Shown in pieces: positions 21,739 to 30,685 of a stretch of 64,000 nt of DNA. The DNA comes from Halomonas colorata (GTDB lineage: Bacteria > Pseudomonadota > Gammaproteobacteria > Pseudomonadales > Halomonadaceae). A program made the position numbers and the translations under genes. The DNA is taken from NCBI RefSeq assembly GCF_014897985.1, contig NZ_JABUZA010000024.1, positions 1-64,000 on the forward strand. Reading direction: 5' to 3'. The notes under the pieces were generated by a model, which did no database searches, was not told the DNA's origin, and worked only from the letters and a program-made list of their open reading frames with translations. How positions within the stretch are numbered: position 1 is the stretch's first letter; each line of letters starts with the position of its first letter.

Positions 21739-22044
21739 TTACGCTATTTCCTTGAACTCCTGAGTGCGTAAACGATCAAGCTCTTTGCGCTGCTGTTTGT
21801 TGTGACGCTCACTACGTGCAAGCTTGGCTTTTAGCCGTACGTACACGCCCATCATGGCTAACATGCCGATGATCACACCAAACGTTAAGGTTGCAAGCAA
21901 CCACACAGAGAGCGAGACGGGCGGTAATTCAACCCAGATTAGATTCAAGGCAGTCGTTTGCTGGTTGTTGACGGCAAACAAAATGCCTACCAGTAGCACC
22001 ACCAGCAAAATAATGGCAAGAATCAGCCCTTTAATCCAACGCAT
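21739..22044 (-). CDS. lapA: Lipopolysaccharide assembly protein LapA (DUF1049)
   Basis: A 101-aa membrane protein with two transmembrane segments (about residues 6-26 and 45-68) and a basic coiled-coil tail (KAKLARSERHNKQQRKEL). This is the LapA/YciS architecture. It acts with LapB at the inner membrane in LPS assembly. It lies between ihfB (113 bp upstream) and lapB (0 bp downstream). Confidence 0.92.
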   Translation of the reverse strand: MRWIKGLILAIILLVVLLVGILFAVNNQQTTALNLIWVELPPVSLSVWLLATLTFGVIIGMLAMMGVYVRLKAKLARSERHNKQQRKELDRLRTQEFKEIA

Positions 22045-22156
22045 GAGAGTTTCCTAGTCAGTGACGTTCGCAGAATAGCCCTATTGTGTATGAGTCTTGG
22101 CGCGACGTCATCCCACAGACACAGATTGTCTTTTCATGGGCAGTCCATGCTTCGCG

Positions 22157-22453
22157 TTAGTAACCTAATGCCCGGCTGGCATCCACCTGCTCACGTAGCT
22201 CTTTGCCTGGCTTGAAGTGGGGTACATATTTGCCGTCTAGATCAACTGGATCACCGGTTTTAGGGTTACGGCCGGTGCGTGGCTCGCGGAAATGGAGTGA
22301 GAAACTCCCAAAGCCACGTATCTCTACACGTCCGCCACTTGAAAGCGCATCGGTCATGTCATCCAGGATGATTCTGACCGCCGTTTCTACCTCTTTGGCG
22401 GATAGCTCCGGTTGACGCATCGCGATTTGTTCGATTAGTTCAGATTTTGTCAT
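22157..22453 (-). CDS. ihfB: Integration host factor subunit beta
   Basis: A 98-aa HU/IHF-family DNA-bending protein. The conserved beta-arm segment [27 protein letters not shown] ends the family core, and [18 protein letters not shown] carries the proline that intercalates into DNA. The N terminus [23 protein letters not shown] is of beta-subunit type. It pairs with IhfA (elsewhere in the genome). In most relatives rpsA lies directly upstream; here sdhE faces away instead. Confidence 0.95.
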   Translation of the reverse strand: MTKSELIEQIAMRQPELSAKEVETAVRIILDDMTDALSSGGRVEIRGFGSFSLHFREPRTGRNPKTGDPVDLDGKYVPHFKPGKELREQVDASRALGY

Positions 22454-22660
22454 CGGTTGGCTCCCTGCAAACGGTGAAGGCTGTAGATGGCTACTAACCT
22501 CGATAACCTCAGATTCAGCATACTGTGCAAATCGATATTAAACAATTCAGATAAAACAAGGTACTAGATTGAATAACAGCATAGGCGAAGCTTGGCGCTG
22601 GCGCGACCCTTTAGCTTAGGTATACTGGCGTTTCATTTATACCAATCAAAGAGGCTGACC

Positions 22661-22954
22661 TTGAACGACGATGCATCCCCAGCAGCCATAACGCGCAAAC
22701 GGCTATACTGGCATTCACGCCGCGGCATGTGGGAACTGGATCTCTTATTGATCCCGTTTTTAGAAAAATGCTTTGATACACTTAGCGAAGATGATCGGCT
22801 TACCTATGAGCGGCTAATCGCAGAAGAAGATCAAGATCTGTTTGTTTGGCTAATGCACCGTGAATGGCCGGAAGACCCAGCTTTACGGCGCCTTGTGAAA
22901 ATGATCGTTGAACATGCAGAAAACACCGATAACTCTGCCTATCGCACCCTCTAA
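22661..22954 (+). CDS. sdhE: FAD assembly factor SdhE
   Basis: Small soluble protein (97 aa) that promotes covalent flavinylation of succinate dehydrogenase SdhA. The invariant RGMWELD motif (RGxxE) lies near residues 22-28, and the five-helix fold is implied by the rest, including RLIAEEDQDLFVWL. No ATG fits the N terminus; the TTG at 22661 is favoured because AGAGG lies at proper spacing and the protein then starts NDDASPAAITRKRLYW. It overlaps the next gene by 41 bp. Confidence 0.9.
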   Translation: MNDDASPAAITRKRLYWHSRRGMWELDLLLIPFLEKCFDTLSEDDRLTYERLIAEEDQDLFVWLMHREWPEDPALRRLVKMIVEHAENTDNSAYRTL

Positions 22955-23327
22955 AATTGCCGCGTTACTCCAGTTTGGCCTGGCGCTTGGGCTCTGTGTG
23001 CTCTGTTACTGTGCGTTGAGGGGATGGTGGCTGGGTGTATGGATAAGCAGTAGCGTTACCCTTCTGGCGGGCTTTTTACTTTGGCGCGCATTTTATGCTC
23101 AGGCAAGCGGTATGCTTTATCTGGCCAGGCGTGATGATCACTTATACGGCCACTGGCAGCGGCCTTATGGCGAGTTAAGTGAGGAGCTGGTAGTGCGCTG
23201 CGATTACCTTGGGCCTTGGCTGATCGGCTTATGGGTTGGCCCTGAGCGAGTTTGGCTGTGGCCGGATAGTTTGCCGCGCCACAGTCATCGAATGCTTCGC
23301 CGTTTATGCCACCGTGCGGGTCGCTAA
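22914..23327 (+). CDS. YgfX-like membrane protein
   Basis: A 137-aa protein with two adjacent hydrophobic segments (about residues 18-36 and 40-60) followed by a soluble domain. Its position overlapping the end of sdhE, and its architecture, match YgfX (CptA), the partner of SdhE/YgfY in E. coli. YgfX was reported as a cytoskeleton-affecting toxin, but a role in SdhE function is also plausible; this is unresolved. Sequence identity to YgfX is low, so I leave the symbol blank. The 3' end overlaps convergent nadB by 24 bp. A TTG at 22908 is an alternative start. Confidence 0.7.
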   Translation: MQKTPITLPIAPSKIAALLQFGLALGLCVLCYCALRGWWLGVWISSSVTLLAGFLLWRAFYAQASGMLYLARRDDHLYGHWQRPYGELSEELVVRCDYLGPWLIGLWVGPERVWLWPDSLPRHSHRMLRRLCHRAGR

Positions 23328-24908
23328 GTCCGCCAGAGTCAAACGTGAGGGCGTAGGGGTAGGGTGCTGCGCCGGCCAGTCGGTTGAGTAGTGCAGACCG
23401 CGTGATTCATGCCGTCTTAGAGCAGCGATCACGGTTAGTTGTGCCAGCGTAAGGGCGTGGCGCAGCGATACACATTCCGCTCGTCTCGGCCGCTGTCCCT
23501 TCTCAAGGTTTTCCAGCCGCATCGATAGCAAGGTGAGCTGCTCGTGGGCAGTGCTTAATCCGGCATTGCTGCGTACAATCGAGACGTACTGGCTCATCGT
23601 GGCACGTAGCTCGTGACGCCATTGAGTTAAAAGGCGCTGTTCCTCAGCGGTTAGCGGGCGAGTAGGCGGTTCTGCAGGGGCAAAAGCCGGTGCTTGCCAT
23701 GTATCAAAGCTTAGTTGCCGCAGAGCGCCTGCACAGCTGCGTGCATATACCAAGCATTCTAGCAGTGAGTTGCTCGCCATACGGTTTGCGCCATGCAGGC
23801 CGGTGCAGGCAATTTCTCCCACGGCGTAAAGCCCCGATACGCTGGTTGCCCCATCGCAATTCGTTACCACTCCTCCGCAGCTATAGTGTGCGGCGGGTAC
23901 TACCGGAATCGGTTGCTGCGTGATATCAATGCCTCGTGAGGCGCAGTGGGCAAGAATGGTAGGAAAGTGATGAAGGATGGCTTTTTCTCCCAGATGGCGA
24001 ATATCCAACCATACATGACCTTGAGTGCCTTGCTGAATCTGGGTGTCGATCGCGCGCGCGACCACATCGCGAGGGGCCAGCTCTGCGCGCTCATCTAAAG
24101 CAGGCATAAATCGTTCGCCAGCTTCATTGATTAAGTAACCGCCTTCACCGCGTACCGCTTCGCTGATCAAAAAAGCCGGACCATCTGGGTCGTAAAGGCT
24201 TGTCGGATGAAACTGCTGAAACTCTAGATTCATCAGGTCGGCGCCAAGTTCGGCCGCCATTACCATGCCTTCGCCGCTACTGGGGGTGGGTGTCGTAGTA
24301 TGCCGGTAAAGCCCACTGGCACCGCCGGTGGCTAGCACCGTGTAATGCGCCGTTAGCGTTTGATACTGATGATGGTCATCAACCCCGTAGGCACCTACGC
24401 AGTGCCCCTGATTATTTTGTAATAACCCTAAAATAGTCACATCGCGGCGCTGGGTAATATTGGGGTGTGCTATGGTTTTTTGTAGTAGCGTATCCACCAC
24501 CGCGCGTCCGGTAGCGTCATTGGCATGAATAATACGCCGTGCGTTATGGCCGCCTTCACGGGTCAGGTGATACGGGTAGCGAGCATTGGGGTCAGGGTCT
24601 GGCGTAAACGGTACGCCGCCATTAATCAGCCATTGGATAGCGGCAGGGCCATGGGTAACGGTAAAGCGAACGGCCTGTTCATCGCATAGGCCATCACCGG
24701 CTACCAGTGTATCGTGTATATGCGCTTGTACGTCATCATCGGGCGAGAGTACTGCGGCAATGCCACCTTGAGCCCAGCGGCTTGCACCTTTATCGCCGTG
24801 GGCTGGGTTTACCAAGGTGACTGATAAGTGATTGGCGACTTCCAGGGCGAGGGTTAATCCTGCGACACCGCCGCCAATAATTAATACATTGGTTGTTGGC
24901 GTGCTCAT
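23304..24908 (-). CDS. nadB: L-aspartate oxidase
   Basis: FAD enzyme that oxidises L-aspartate to iminoaspartate, the first step of de novo NAD synthesis with NadA. The 534-aa protein has the dinucleotide-binding GGGVAGLTLALEVA at residues 12-25, SRWAQGGIAAVL near residue 43 and the fumarate-reductase-like REGGHNARRIIHANDATGR near residue 117. The C-terminal helical domain (about 430-534) is typical of NadB. The N terminus begins directly at the Rossmann strand. It converges on the ygfX-like gene. Confidence 0.96.
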   Translation of the reverse strand: MSTPTTNVLIIGGGVAGLTLALEVANHLSVTLVNPAHGDKGASRWAQGGIAAVLSPDDDVQAHIHDTLVAGDGLCDEQAVRFTVTHGPAAIQWLINGGVPFTPDPDPNARYPYHLTREGGHNARRIIHANDATGRAVVDTLLQKTIAHPNITQRRDVTILGLLQNNQGHCVGAYGVDDHHQYQTLTAHYTVLATGGASGLYRHTTTPTPSSGEGMVMAAELGADLMNLEFQQFHPTSLYDPDGPAFLISEAVRGEGGYLINEAGERFMPALDERAELAPRDVVARAIDTQIQQGTQGHVWLDIRHLGEKAILHHFPTILAHCASRGIDITQQPIPVVPAAHYSCGGVVTNCDGATSVSGLYAVGEIACTGLHGANRMASNSLLECLVYARSCAGALRQLSFDTWQAPAFAPAEPPTRPLTAEEQRLLTQWRHELRATMSQYVSIVRSNAGLSTAHEQLTLLSMRLENLEKGQRPRRAECVSLRHALTLAQLTVIAALRRHESRGLHYSTDWPAQHPTPTPSRLTLADLATRTVA

Positions 24909-25062
24909 GCGGCCCGCTCCTTATTCTTTATCTAATGCTGTGCAGCATAAAGGCAGGCATCATAGCGTGGCCATTAGCCGTTGACGATGTATAGACGCAA
25001 AAAAATCCGCGCCGATCTAAGTGATCTCGCAGACAATAAATTCATTGGGGATATATAAGCAA

Positions 25063-25149
25063 TGGTGCCCGGAGCCGGACTTGAACCGGCACGGAGTTAC
25101 CTCCGAGAGATTTTAAGTCTCTTGCGTCTACCAATTTCGCCATCCGGGC
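25063..25149 (-). tRNA. tRNA-Leu (anticodon UAA)
   Basis: 87 nt including an encoded CCA. The 7-bp acceptor stem GCCCGGA / TCCGGGC, a long variable arm (class II tRNA), the TTCAAGT T-loop and an anticodon loop CTTAAAA (anticodon TAA) are all visible. It is the third gene of the leftward Gly-Cys-Leu cluster, an order found downstream of pgsA in E. coli (glyW-cysT-leuZ). Confidence 0.95.
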
Positions 25150-25184
25150 AGTGCAGTGGGTGCATCTTGCACTTAACACAAAAG

Positions 25185-25258
25185 TGGAGGCTGGAGTCGG
25201 AATCGAACCGGCGTACACGGAGTTGCAGTCCGCTGCATAACCACTCTGCCATCCAGCC
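25185..25258 (-). tRNA. tRNA-Cys (anticodon GCA)
   Basis: 74 nt including CCA. Acceptor stem GGCTGGA / TCCAGCC with discriminator U73, which is the cysteine identity base, and anticodon loop CTGCAAC (anticodon GCA). It lies between tRNA-Gly and tRNA-Leu on the same strand. Confidence 0.96.
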
Positions 25259-25270
25259 TAAAAAGTCGAT

Positions 25271-25289
25271 GGAGTGGGAAAAGAGATTT
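25271..25289 (-). pseudogene. Remnant of a second tRNA-Gly 3' end
   Basis: Plus-strand TGGAGTGGGAAAAGAGATT repeats the first 19 bases of the intact tRNA-Gly copy at 25360-25378 with a single C-to-T change. The following bases diverge, but CTTTCGACCCTACC at 25325-25338 again resembles the matching internal part CTCTCGACCCTCGCC. This is most simply a partly deleted duplicate of tRNA-Gly. Confidence 0.6.
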
Positions 25290-25359
25290 GACCGGGCTGG
25301 CGCTCCATCGGACTGACGCCTCAGCTTTCGACCCTACCTGCTTACCGCACTATCCAAGT

Positions 25360-25434
25360 TGGAGCGGGAAAAGAGATTCGAACTCTCGACCCTCGCCTTG
25401 GCAAGGCGATGCTCTACCACTGAGCTATTCCCGC
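25360..25434 (-). tRNA. tRNA-Gly (anticodon GCC)
   Basis: 75 nt including CCA. Acceptor stem GCGGGAA / TTCCCGC with U73, anticodon stem TCGCC / GGCGA and loop TTGCCAA (anticodon GCC). It lies 83 bp from pgsA and is likely co-transcribed with the Cys and Leu tRNAs. Confidence 0.96.
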
Positions 25435-25517
25435 TCGACTCGAGGGCGAATTATACGCATCGTTGCGAGCTTGTCAATCAACAATGTCTTAAACATCACG
25501 CCCGAGTAATCAACTGC

Positions 25518-26066
25518 TTACATGGAGCGGCTAAGATGAGGCCAGGCAGCTTTGAGATATTGAATCATTGACCAAAGCGTCATGGCCGCAGCGACGTACA
25601 GCACTACTACACCCAGCAGGGCGATTTCATGCGCGGGTGGCAGCGCCAGAAGAATCAGCAGGGCCACCATCTGTAGCGTGGTTTTAAGCTTGCCGACCCA
25701 GGAAACCGCCACTAGGCCGCGCTTACCCATTTCTGCCATCCACTCGCGTAGGGCGGATATAACGATTTCACGGCCAATGATGACGAGCGCAGGTAAGGTC
25801 AGGATGAGTGTATCGTAGCGTTCAATCAGGAGCGCAAGCGCCACCACCACCATCAATTTATCGGCCACTGGGTCTAGAAAAGCCCCAAAGGGCGTTGACT
25901 GATTCCAGCGACGGGCCAGGTAGCCGTCCAGCCAGTCGGTCACTGAAGCCGCTGCAAACAGGCCCGCAGCAAGTGGCATACTCCAGTTGTACGGCAGGTA
26001 GAACAGCACCACTAAGAGTGGAATAAAGGCAACTCTTGCCAGTGTAAGTATGTTGGGAATATTCAT
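25518..26066 (-). CDS. pgsA: CDP-diacylglycerol-glycerol-3-phosphate 3-phosphatidyltransferase
   Basis: Inner-membrane enzyme (182 aa) making phosphatidylglycerol phosphate, the committed step to phosphatidylglycerol and cardiolipin. The CDP-alcohol phosphotransferase signature [27 protein letters not shown] near residues 43-70 has the full D-G-AR-G-D-D pattern. Four hydrophobic segments surround it. Starts [12 protein letters not shown], as in the family. It follows uvrC by about 100 bp on the same strand. Confidence 0.96.
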   Translation of the reverse strand: MNIPNILTLARVAFIPLLVVLFYLPYNWSMPLAAGLFAAASVTDWLDGYLARRWNQSTPFGAFLDPVADKLMVVVALALLIERYDTLILTLPALVIIGREIVISALREWMAEMGKRGLVAVSWVGKLKTTLQMVALLILLALPPAHEIALLGVVVLYVAAAMTLWSMIQYLKAAWPHLSRSM

Positions 26067-26164
26067 CGCGGGCGGCGATCCTTACCGGAGAGTCATTAAA
26101 TTCGAAATGTAGGGTAGGGACATTCTATCCCCCTTGGCGAGCAGCATCTATGCCCAAAGCGGGT

Positions 26165-27979
26165 TTATCCGTTAAGGGCCAGATAAATACTCTCTGCCAG
26201 CGCGGCGCTGATCCCTGGAACACGCGATAGCTCGGCACGGCTGGCCTTCTGGACGCCCTGTAACCCGCCGAAGAAGCGCAGCAGTTCACGGCGCCGTTTA
26301 GGGCCGATGCCGGGAATGTCCTGCAGGGTAGAAGTACGCCTGGCTTTATCGCGCTGGGCGCGGTGTCCTGCAATGGCGAAACGGTGTGATTCATCGCGAA
26401 TATGCTGAATGAGGTGCAGGGCTGGGGATGCGGGATCCAGCGGCAGAGGGTTATCCGATGTTTCCAGAAACAGTGTTTCAAGTCCCGCTTTACGCGTTGT
26501 GCCTTTGGCCACGCCTAACAAAATAATATTGCTGATAGCGAGCTCATTAAGTACCTCGCGAGCCATGTTGAGCTGACCTTTACCACCATCGACAATTAAA
26601 ATATCCGGGGCTATGGCTTCGCCGCTCTGAACACGTTTCAAGCGGCGGGTAAGCGCCTGTTGCATGGCGGCATAATCATCGCCAGCCGCCACCCCTTCAA
26701 TACGAAAATGGCGATAGTCGCTCTTGCGCGGGCCCTGATGATCGAACACCACGCAGGAGGCCACGGTGGCTTCGCCCTGACTATGGCTGATATCGAAGCA
26801 CTCAAGTCGCTCGGGCATTGATTCAAGCTTCAAGGCTTTTTGAAGGGCAGCAAAGCGCTGGGTCAGTTGGGTGTGGTTTGCCAACTGAGATGCCAGTTGC
26901 TGTTCGGCATTGGTCATGGCGAGCTGCTGCCATTGGGCGCGATGTCCGCGCACCTGGCTTGTAACGCGAATACGTTTGCCTGCCTGTTCGGTCAAAGCGT
27001 CAGCAATCAGCTCGCTATCGTCCAGGGTGTGGCTGGTAATGACTTCACTGGGAACATTATGCGGCTGGCCAAAATAGTACTGGCTGACGACGTCGGTCAG
27101 TAGGGCTTCCGGGGTAAGATCCAGACCATTCTTAGGTGCATGGTGACGAGCACCCAGCATGCGGCCATCTCGAACGCTTAATACGGAAACGCCCATGGCG
27201 CCAGGGCGTTGGGCAAGGGCGAAAATGTCCGCATCGCCGCTCTCATTATCGACAAACTGGCGCTGCTGTAGCTGACGCAACTGCTGTATCTGGTCGCGAA
27301 AACGGGCCGCCTCTTCAAAATCCAGCGCTTGGCTGGCCGCTTCCATCGCCTGGGTGAGCGCTTGGGTGACATGCTCGCTTTTGCCTTCCAGGCACATGAT
27401 GGCATGCTCGACATCGCGCCGGTAATCCTCTTCGGCGATATAGTCGACACAGGGAGCGCTACAGCGCTGAATCTGGTGCTGCAAACACGGCCGTGAGCGG
27501 TGCGCAAACACGCTATCTTCGCAGTTGCGGATACGGAAGATTTTTTGCATTAGCGAAAGGCTTTCGCGCACCGCGCCACTGCTGGGGTATGGCCCCAGGT
27601 AGCGACCATCATCGCGACGCTGGCGTGCGCGTTTATATTCAAGCTTGGGGTAGGCGTGGCGGTCGGTCACGAAAACAAATGGGTAGGATTTGTCGTCCCG
27701 CAATAAAATATTGTAGGGCGGGCGCAGCTCCTTGATAAGCGTTTGCTCAAGCAGCAGGGCCTCGGTTTCGCTGCGGGTTACGGTGATCTGTACATCCGCA
27801 ATCCGCGCGACCATTGCCTGTGTCTTGGTGTTTAACTGGCCACGAAAATAGCTGGCAAGGCGTGCTTTTAAGCGTTTCGCTTTGCCTACATAAAGAGTGT
27901 TGCCGCTTTCATCAAGCATTCGGTAAACGCCGGGCGAGGTGCTTACCGAGCTTAAAAACTGCTTTGCGTTAAATGTCAT
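26165..27979 (-). CDS. uvrC: Excinuclease ABC subunit C
   Basis: Nucleotide excision repair nuclease that makes both incisions after UvrAB damage recognition. The 604-aa protein shows the N-terminal GIY-YIG domain (SPGVYRMLDESGNTLYVGKAK, residues 14-34), a UVR motif for UvrB binding near residues 200-235, the RNase H-like C-terminal nuclease with CFDISHSQGEATVAS (about 395), and tandem helix-hairpin-helix motifs at the end. Length is usual. It lies 42 bp after gacA on the same strand, the arrangement known from uvrY-uvrC. Confidence 0.97.
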   Translation of the reverse strand: MTFNAKQFLSSVSTSPGVYRMLDESGNTLYVGKAKRLKARLASYFRGQLNTKTQAMVARIADVQITVTRSETEALLLEQTLIKELRPPYNILLRDDKSYPFVFVTDRHAYPKLEYKRARQRRDDGRYLGPYPSSGAVRESLSLMQKIFRIRNCEDSVFAHRSRPCLQHQIQRCSAPCVDYIAEEDYRRDVEHAIMCLEGKSEHVTQALTQAMEAASQALDFEEAARFRDQIQQLRQLQQRQFVDNESGDADIFALAQRPGAMGVSVLSVRDGRMLGARHHAPKNGLDLTPEALLTDVVSQYYFGQPHNVPSEVITSHTLDDSELIADALTEQAGKRIRVTSQVRGHRAQWQQLAMTNAEQQLASQLANHTQLTQRFAALQKALKLESMPERLECFDISHSQGEATVASCVVFDHQGPRKSDYRHFRIEGVAAGDDYAAMQQALTRRLKRVQSGEAIAPDILIVDGGKGQLNMAREVLNELAISNIILLGVAKGTTRKAGLETLFLETSDNPLPLDPASPALHLIQHIRDESHRFAIAGHRAQRDKARRTSTLQDIPGIGPKRRRELLRFFGGLQGVQKASRAELSRVPGISAALAESIYLALNG

Positions 27980-28021
27980 TGCACCGTATCGAGCGCCGAG
28001 AAGTGGCTAAGGATGTTAGGT

Positions 28022-28672
28022 TTATCCCTGGCTGCCGTCAAAGCCTTCCACTAAACCGTGGCGCAGTGCTAAATGGGTTAGCTCCACATCAGTGGCTACC
28101 TGTAGTTTATCAAACAACCGGTAGCGATACGTATTAACCGTCTTAGGGCTTAAATGCAGGCGATCAGAAATGTCCTGCACACGCTGACAGTTGACGATCA
28201 TCAAGGCAATTTGCAGCTCACGATGCGACAGATGACTAAACGGATTGTCTTCGTTGGTAAAGTGCGCCAGTGCCAGGCGTTGAGCAATTTCCTGGCTGAC
28301 GTAGCGACGGCCATGGAAAACCTGGCGGATCGCATCAGTCATTTCCGCTGCATCAGCGCCCTTGCTCAAGAAGCCTGAAGCACCGGCTTCAAGCATGCGT
28401 CGTAGCACGCTATCTTCCATATGCGCGGTTAAGATCAGTACCTTGACATCTTCCATTGTGCGATGAATGCGGCGCGTGGCTTCAAGTCCCCCTATTCCGG
28501 GCATGCGTATATCCATTAGCACTATGTCCGGTTTCAAATGGCGGCACTGAGTGACTGCGCTTTCGCCATCGTCGACCTCGCCTATAATTTTAATATCACT
28601 TTCTTCGTTTAGCAGGTGAGCAATACTGGTTCTCACCAGGTGGTGATCATCGGCTATTAGAACGTTGATCAA
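28022..28672 (-). CDS. gacA: Response regulator GacA/UvrY
   Basis: NarL/FixJ-type response regulator of 216 aa and partner of the GacS/BarA sensor kinase, which in gammaproteobacteria drives Rsm/Csr small RNAs. Receiver domain residues 1-120 with acidic pocket D8/D9, phosphoacceptor D54 (VLMDIRMPG) and K105 region; LuxR-type helix-turn-helix in the C terminus (SHRELQIALMIVNCQRVQDISDRLHLSPKTVNTYRYRLF). Synteny with uvrC and pgsA supports the GacA/UvrY identity over other NarL-type regulators. Confidence 0.93.
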   Translation of the reverse strand: MINVLIADDHHLVRTSIAHLLNEESDIKIIGEVDDGESAVTQCRHLKPDIVLMDIRMPGIGGLEATRRIHRTMEDVKVLILTAHMEDSVLRRMLEAGASGFLSKGADAAEMTDAIRQVFHGRRYVSQEIAQRLALAHFTNEDNPFSHLSHRELQIALMIVNCQRVQDISDRLHLSPKTVNTYRYRLFDKLQVATDVELTHLALRHGLVEGFDGSQG

Positions 28673-28846
28673 GGGGCTAGCTCCTGCATGAAAACATAGT
28701 GGGCTCAGGCGATGGCCTTTGACGCTGCCCCATAGAGTGCCACAGCTAAGTATAAAGGAGAATTAGTAAGGACTTAATTGAACGGAGGATTGACCTCGAT
28801 CTAATTTCATAATAGTATTCGCTCGCTGTCCGCCAGGATGGTTGAA

Positions 28847-28922
28847 GGGGCCTTAGCTCAGCTGGGAGAGCGCAACACTGGCAGTGTTGAGGTCAGCGGT
28901 TCGATCCCGCTAGGCTCCACCA
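28847..28922 (+). tRNA. tRNA-Ala (anticodon GGC)
   Basis: 76 nt including CCA. Acceptor stem GGGGCCT / AGGCTCC contains the G3:U70 wobble pair, the alanine identity determinant. Anticodon stem CAACA / TGTTG with loop CTGGCAG (anticodon GGC). Confidence 0.96.
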
Positions 28923-28932
28923 AGATACAATC

Positions 28933-28964
28933 AAAAAGCCTCGCTATTCATAGCGAGGCTTTTT
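28933..28964 (+). terminator. Intrinsic terminator after tRNA-Ala
   Basis: Perfect 14-bp stem AAAAAGCCTCGCTA / TAGCGAGGCTTTTT with a 4-nt loop, 10 bp past the tRNA. The flanking A5 and T5 runs are part of the stem, so it can work in both directions and may also serve the leftward argF transcript. Confidence 0.9.
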
Positions 28965-29020
28965 GTATATGCCCAATTAATGACATGAATTTATAAGTTC
29001 ATGCCATAAGTCGTTTTGAT

Positions 29021-29050
29021 TAGCCGCTAGCATAGTGTGTGCAGCGGCTA
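29021..29050 (-). terminator. Hairpin after argF
   Basis: TAGCCGCT (29021-29028) pairs with AGCGGCTA (29043-29050), 14 bp past the argF stop, without a following T-run on the minus strand. It is a possible transcript end for argF. A 20-bp near-perfect palindrome at 28984-29003 (9 of 10 pairs) lies beyond it. Confidence 0.45.
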
Positions 29051-29064
29051 GCCAATAAAAAGAC

Positions 29065-29985
29065 TTAGCTGTCGATGCGGCCCAGCAGTAGAAACTCGAT
29101 CAGCGCTTTTTGAGCATGTAGGCGGTTTCCAGCTTCTTGCCATACTACGGCGCGCGGGTCTTCAAGCAGCGTTTGACTGATTTCTTCACCGCGGTGAGCA
29201 GGCAGGCAGTGTAAGAAAAGCGCATCGCTTTTCGCCTGATCCAGCATGGCTTCCGTTACTTGGAAGCCAGTGAAGTCTGCTTCGCGCTTGGCTTGCTCTT
29301 CTTCCTGACCCATGGAAGCCCACACATCCGTGGTAACCAGGTCAACGTCCTGAACGGCAGCCTGTGGGTCGTGCGTCAGCGTGACGTGATCTCCGGCCGC
29401 TTGCATAATGTCTGCGCGTGGTTCATAGCCTTTCGGACAGCAAACGCGCAGCTTAAAATCAAACTGGCGGGCCGCGTTAATCCATGAGTGGCACATATTG
29501 TTGCCATCGCCAATCCAGACAGCCGTGCGGCCTTTTACGCTGCCGCGCAGTTCGGTCCAGGTCATTACGTCGGCGAGCAGCTGGCAGGGGTGGTAATCAT
29601 CGCTTAATGCGTTGATAACGGGAACGTTGCTGGCGCTGGCGTATGTTTCGAGCCCAGCGTGAGAGAAGGTGCGAATCATGACGGCATCGACCATCTCAGA
29701 AAGTACCCGCGCGGTATCTTCGATAGGTTCGCCGCGACCCAACTGAGTATCACGCGGAGACAGAAACAGCGCGTGTCCGCCAAATTGCGCCATGCCGGTT
29801 TCAAACGAGACGCGTGTGCGCGTGGATGACTTCTCAAAAATCATCGCCAGCGTACGGTTAGGCAGTGGAGTGTAAACCGGTCCGTTAGCTTTAAGGTCGG
29901 TTTTAATTTTAATAGCACGCTGAATCAGATAATCCAGTTCACCGGGCGTCAAATCCAGTAGGGTAAGGAAATGGCGTGTCGCCAT
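29065..29985 (-). CDS. argF: Ornithine carbamoyltransferase (anabolic)
   Basis: Transfers the carbamoyl group to ornithine, giving citrulline in arginine synthesis. The 306-aa protein has the carbamoyl phosphate site [12 protein letters not shown] (near residue 53), HPCQLLAD (near 132) and the ornithine loop [12 protein letters not shown] (near 265). The length of about 305 aa is that of the anabolic enzyme; the catabolic ArcB is about 335 aa and would sit in an arc operon, which is not seen here. Confidence 0.95.
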   Translation of the reverse strand: MATRHFLTLLDLTPGELDYLIQRAIKIKTDLKANGPVYTPLPNRTLAMIFEKSSTRTRVSFETGMAQFGGHALFLSPRDTQLGRGEPIEDTARVLSEMVDAVMIRTFSHAGLETYASASNVPVINALSDDYHPCQLLADVMTWTELRGSVKGRTAVWIGDGNNMCHSWINAARQFDFKLRVCCPKGYEPRADIMQAAGDHVTLTHDPQAAVQDVDLVTTDVWASMGQEEEQAKREADFTGFQVTEAMLDQAKSDALFLHCLPAHRGEEISQTLLEDPRAVVWQEAGNRLHAQKALIEFLLLGRIDS

Positions 29986-30194
29986 GGTTGCTTCTCTCCG
30001 CGCAAAAACACCATCCTAGCGAGGCAGCGGGGGATGCGCAACGCGAACGGCACGCGTAGAATGGCGTCCAAAGATTAAAGCCGAGTGTCGCACTCGGGTA
30101 TTAAGGTAGGTGACAGACGCCTGAATGAACTGCGTTTTATTTCTTGCGTATACTTACCTGCGTCGCGCTAGTTCTTTACTTAAGGAGTATCCAC

Positions 30195-30545
30195 ATGAGC
30201 ACAACAGCCGAAAATATTCAGCGCCAAATTAGCGAAAATCCCATTTTGATTTATATGAAAGGCTCGCCCCAACTGCCGCAGTGTGGGTTTTCAGCTCAGA
30301 CCGTTCAGGCGCTAATGAACTGCGGTGAGCGCTTTGCCTTCGTTAATATCTTAGATAACCCCGATATTCGAGCAGAGCTGCCCAAAATTGCCAATTGGCC
30401 TACTTTTCCGCAGCTATGGGTAGAAGGCGAGCTAGTGGGAGGATGCGATATCGTGATGGAAATGCACCAAAGCGGTGAGCTGGAAACGCTGGTTAAAGCC
30501 GCCGCGCAGCGTGCTAACGTCGAAGGCGGCGAGCAGAACGCCTGA
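30195..30545 (+). CDS. grxD: Monothiol glutaredoxin (Grx4 family)
   Basis: Binds and delivers 2Fe-2S clusters together with BolA proteins. The CGFS active site has its single cysteine at C30 (QCGFSAQTVQ), and the glutathione-binding WPTFPQLW and GGCDIVMEM segments follow. The ATG at 30195 has AAGGAG at ideal spacing and yields 116 aa, the family length; an upstream in-frame ATG at 30144 would add a hydrophobic leader that does not fit. Downstream, a weak 7-bp hairpin lies at 30553-30573. Confidence 0.95.
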   Translation: MSTTAENIQRQISENPILIYMKGSPQLPQCGFSAQTVQALMNCGERFAFVNILDNPDIRAELPKIANWPTFPQLWVEGELVGGCDIVMEMHQSGELETLVKAAAQRANVEGGEQNA

Positions 30546-30685
30546 TGACGATGCCCGGGTTACCTGCTCGGGCGGTTGGCGGGCTGAGGCGTAGCCGCTA
30601 GAATGGCGTTTTATCACGCATTGTGGCACCTGCTGTATTGAACTAATGCACCATCAGGACAGCCCGCCGAAGGAAACATTGCTCA

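Noticed and set aside
22592..22660. Upstream ATG for SdhE
   Set aside because: The added 23 residues are not part of SdhE proteins, and the TTG at 22661 has the ribosome site.
25270..25360. Attachment site of an integrated element at the tRNA cluster
   Set aside because: A tRNA 3'-end copy can mark an att site, but no integrase or foreign genes lie nearby and the second copy is only 71 bp away, so a tandem tRNA duplication is simpler.
28984..29003. 20-bp near-palindrome between tRNA-Ala and argF as an ArgR box
   Set aside because: It lies at the argF 3' end rather than at its promoter and does not match the ArgR consensus.
30553..30573. Terminator of grxD
   Set aside because: The 7-bp stem includes a wobble and lacks a T-run, so it was not listed as a terminator.
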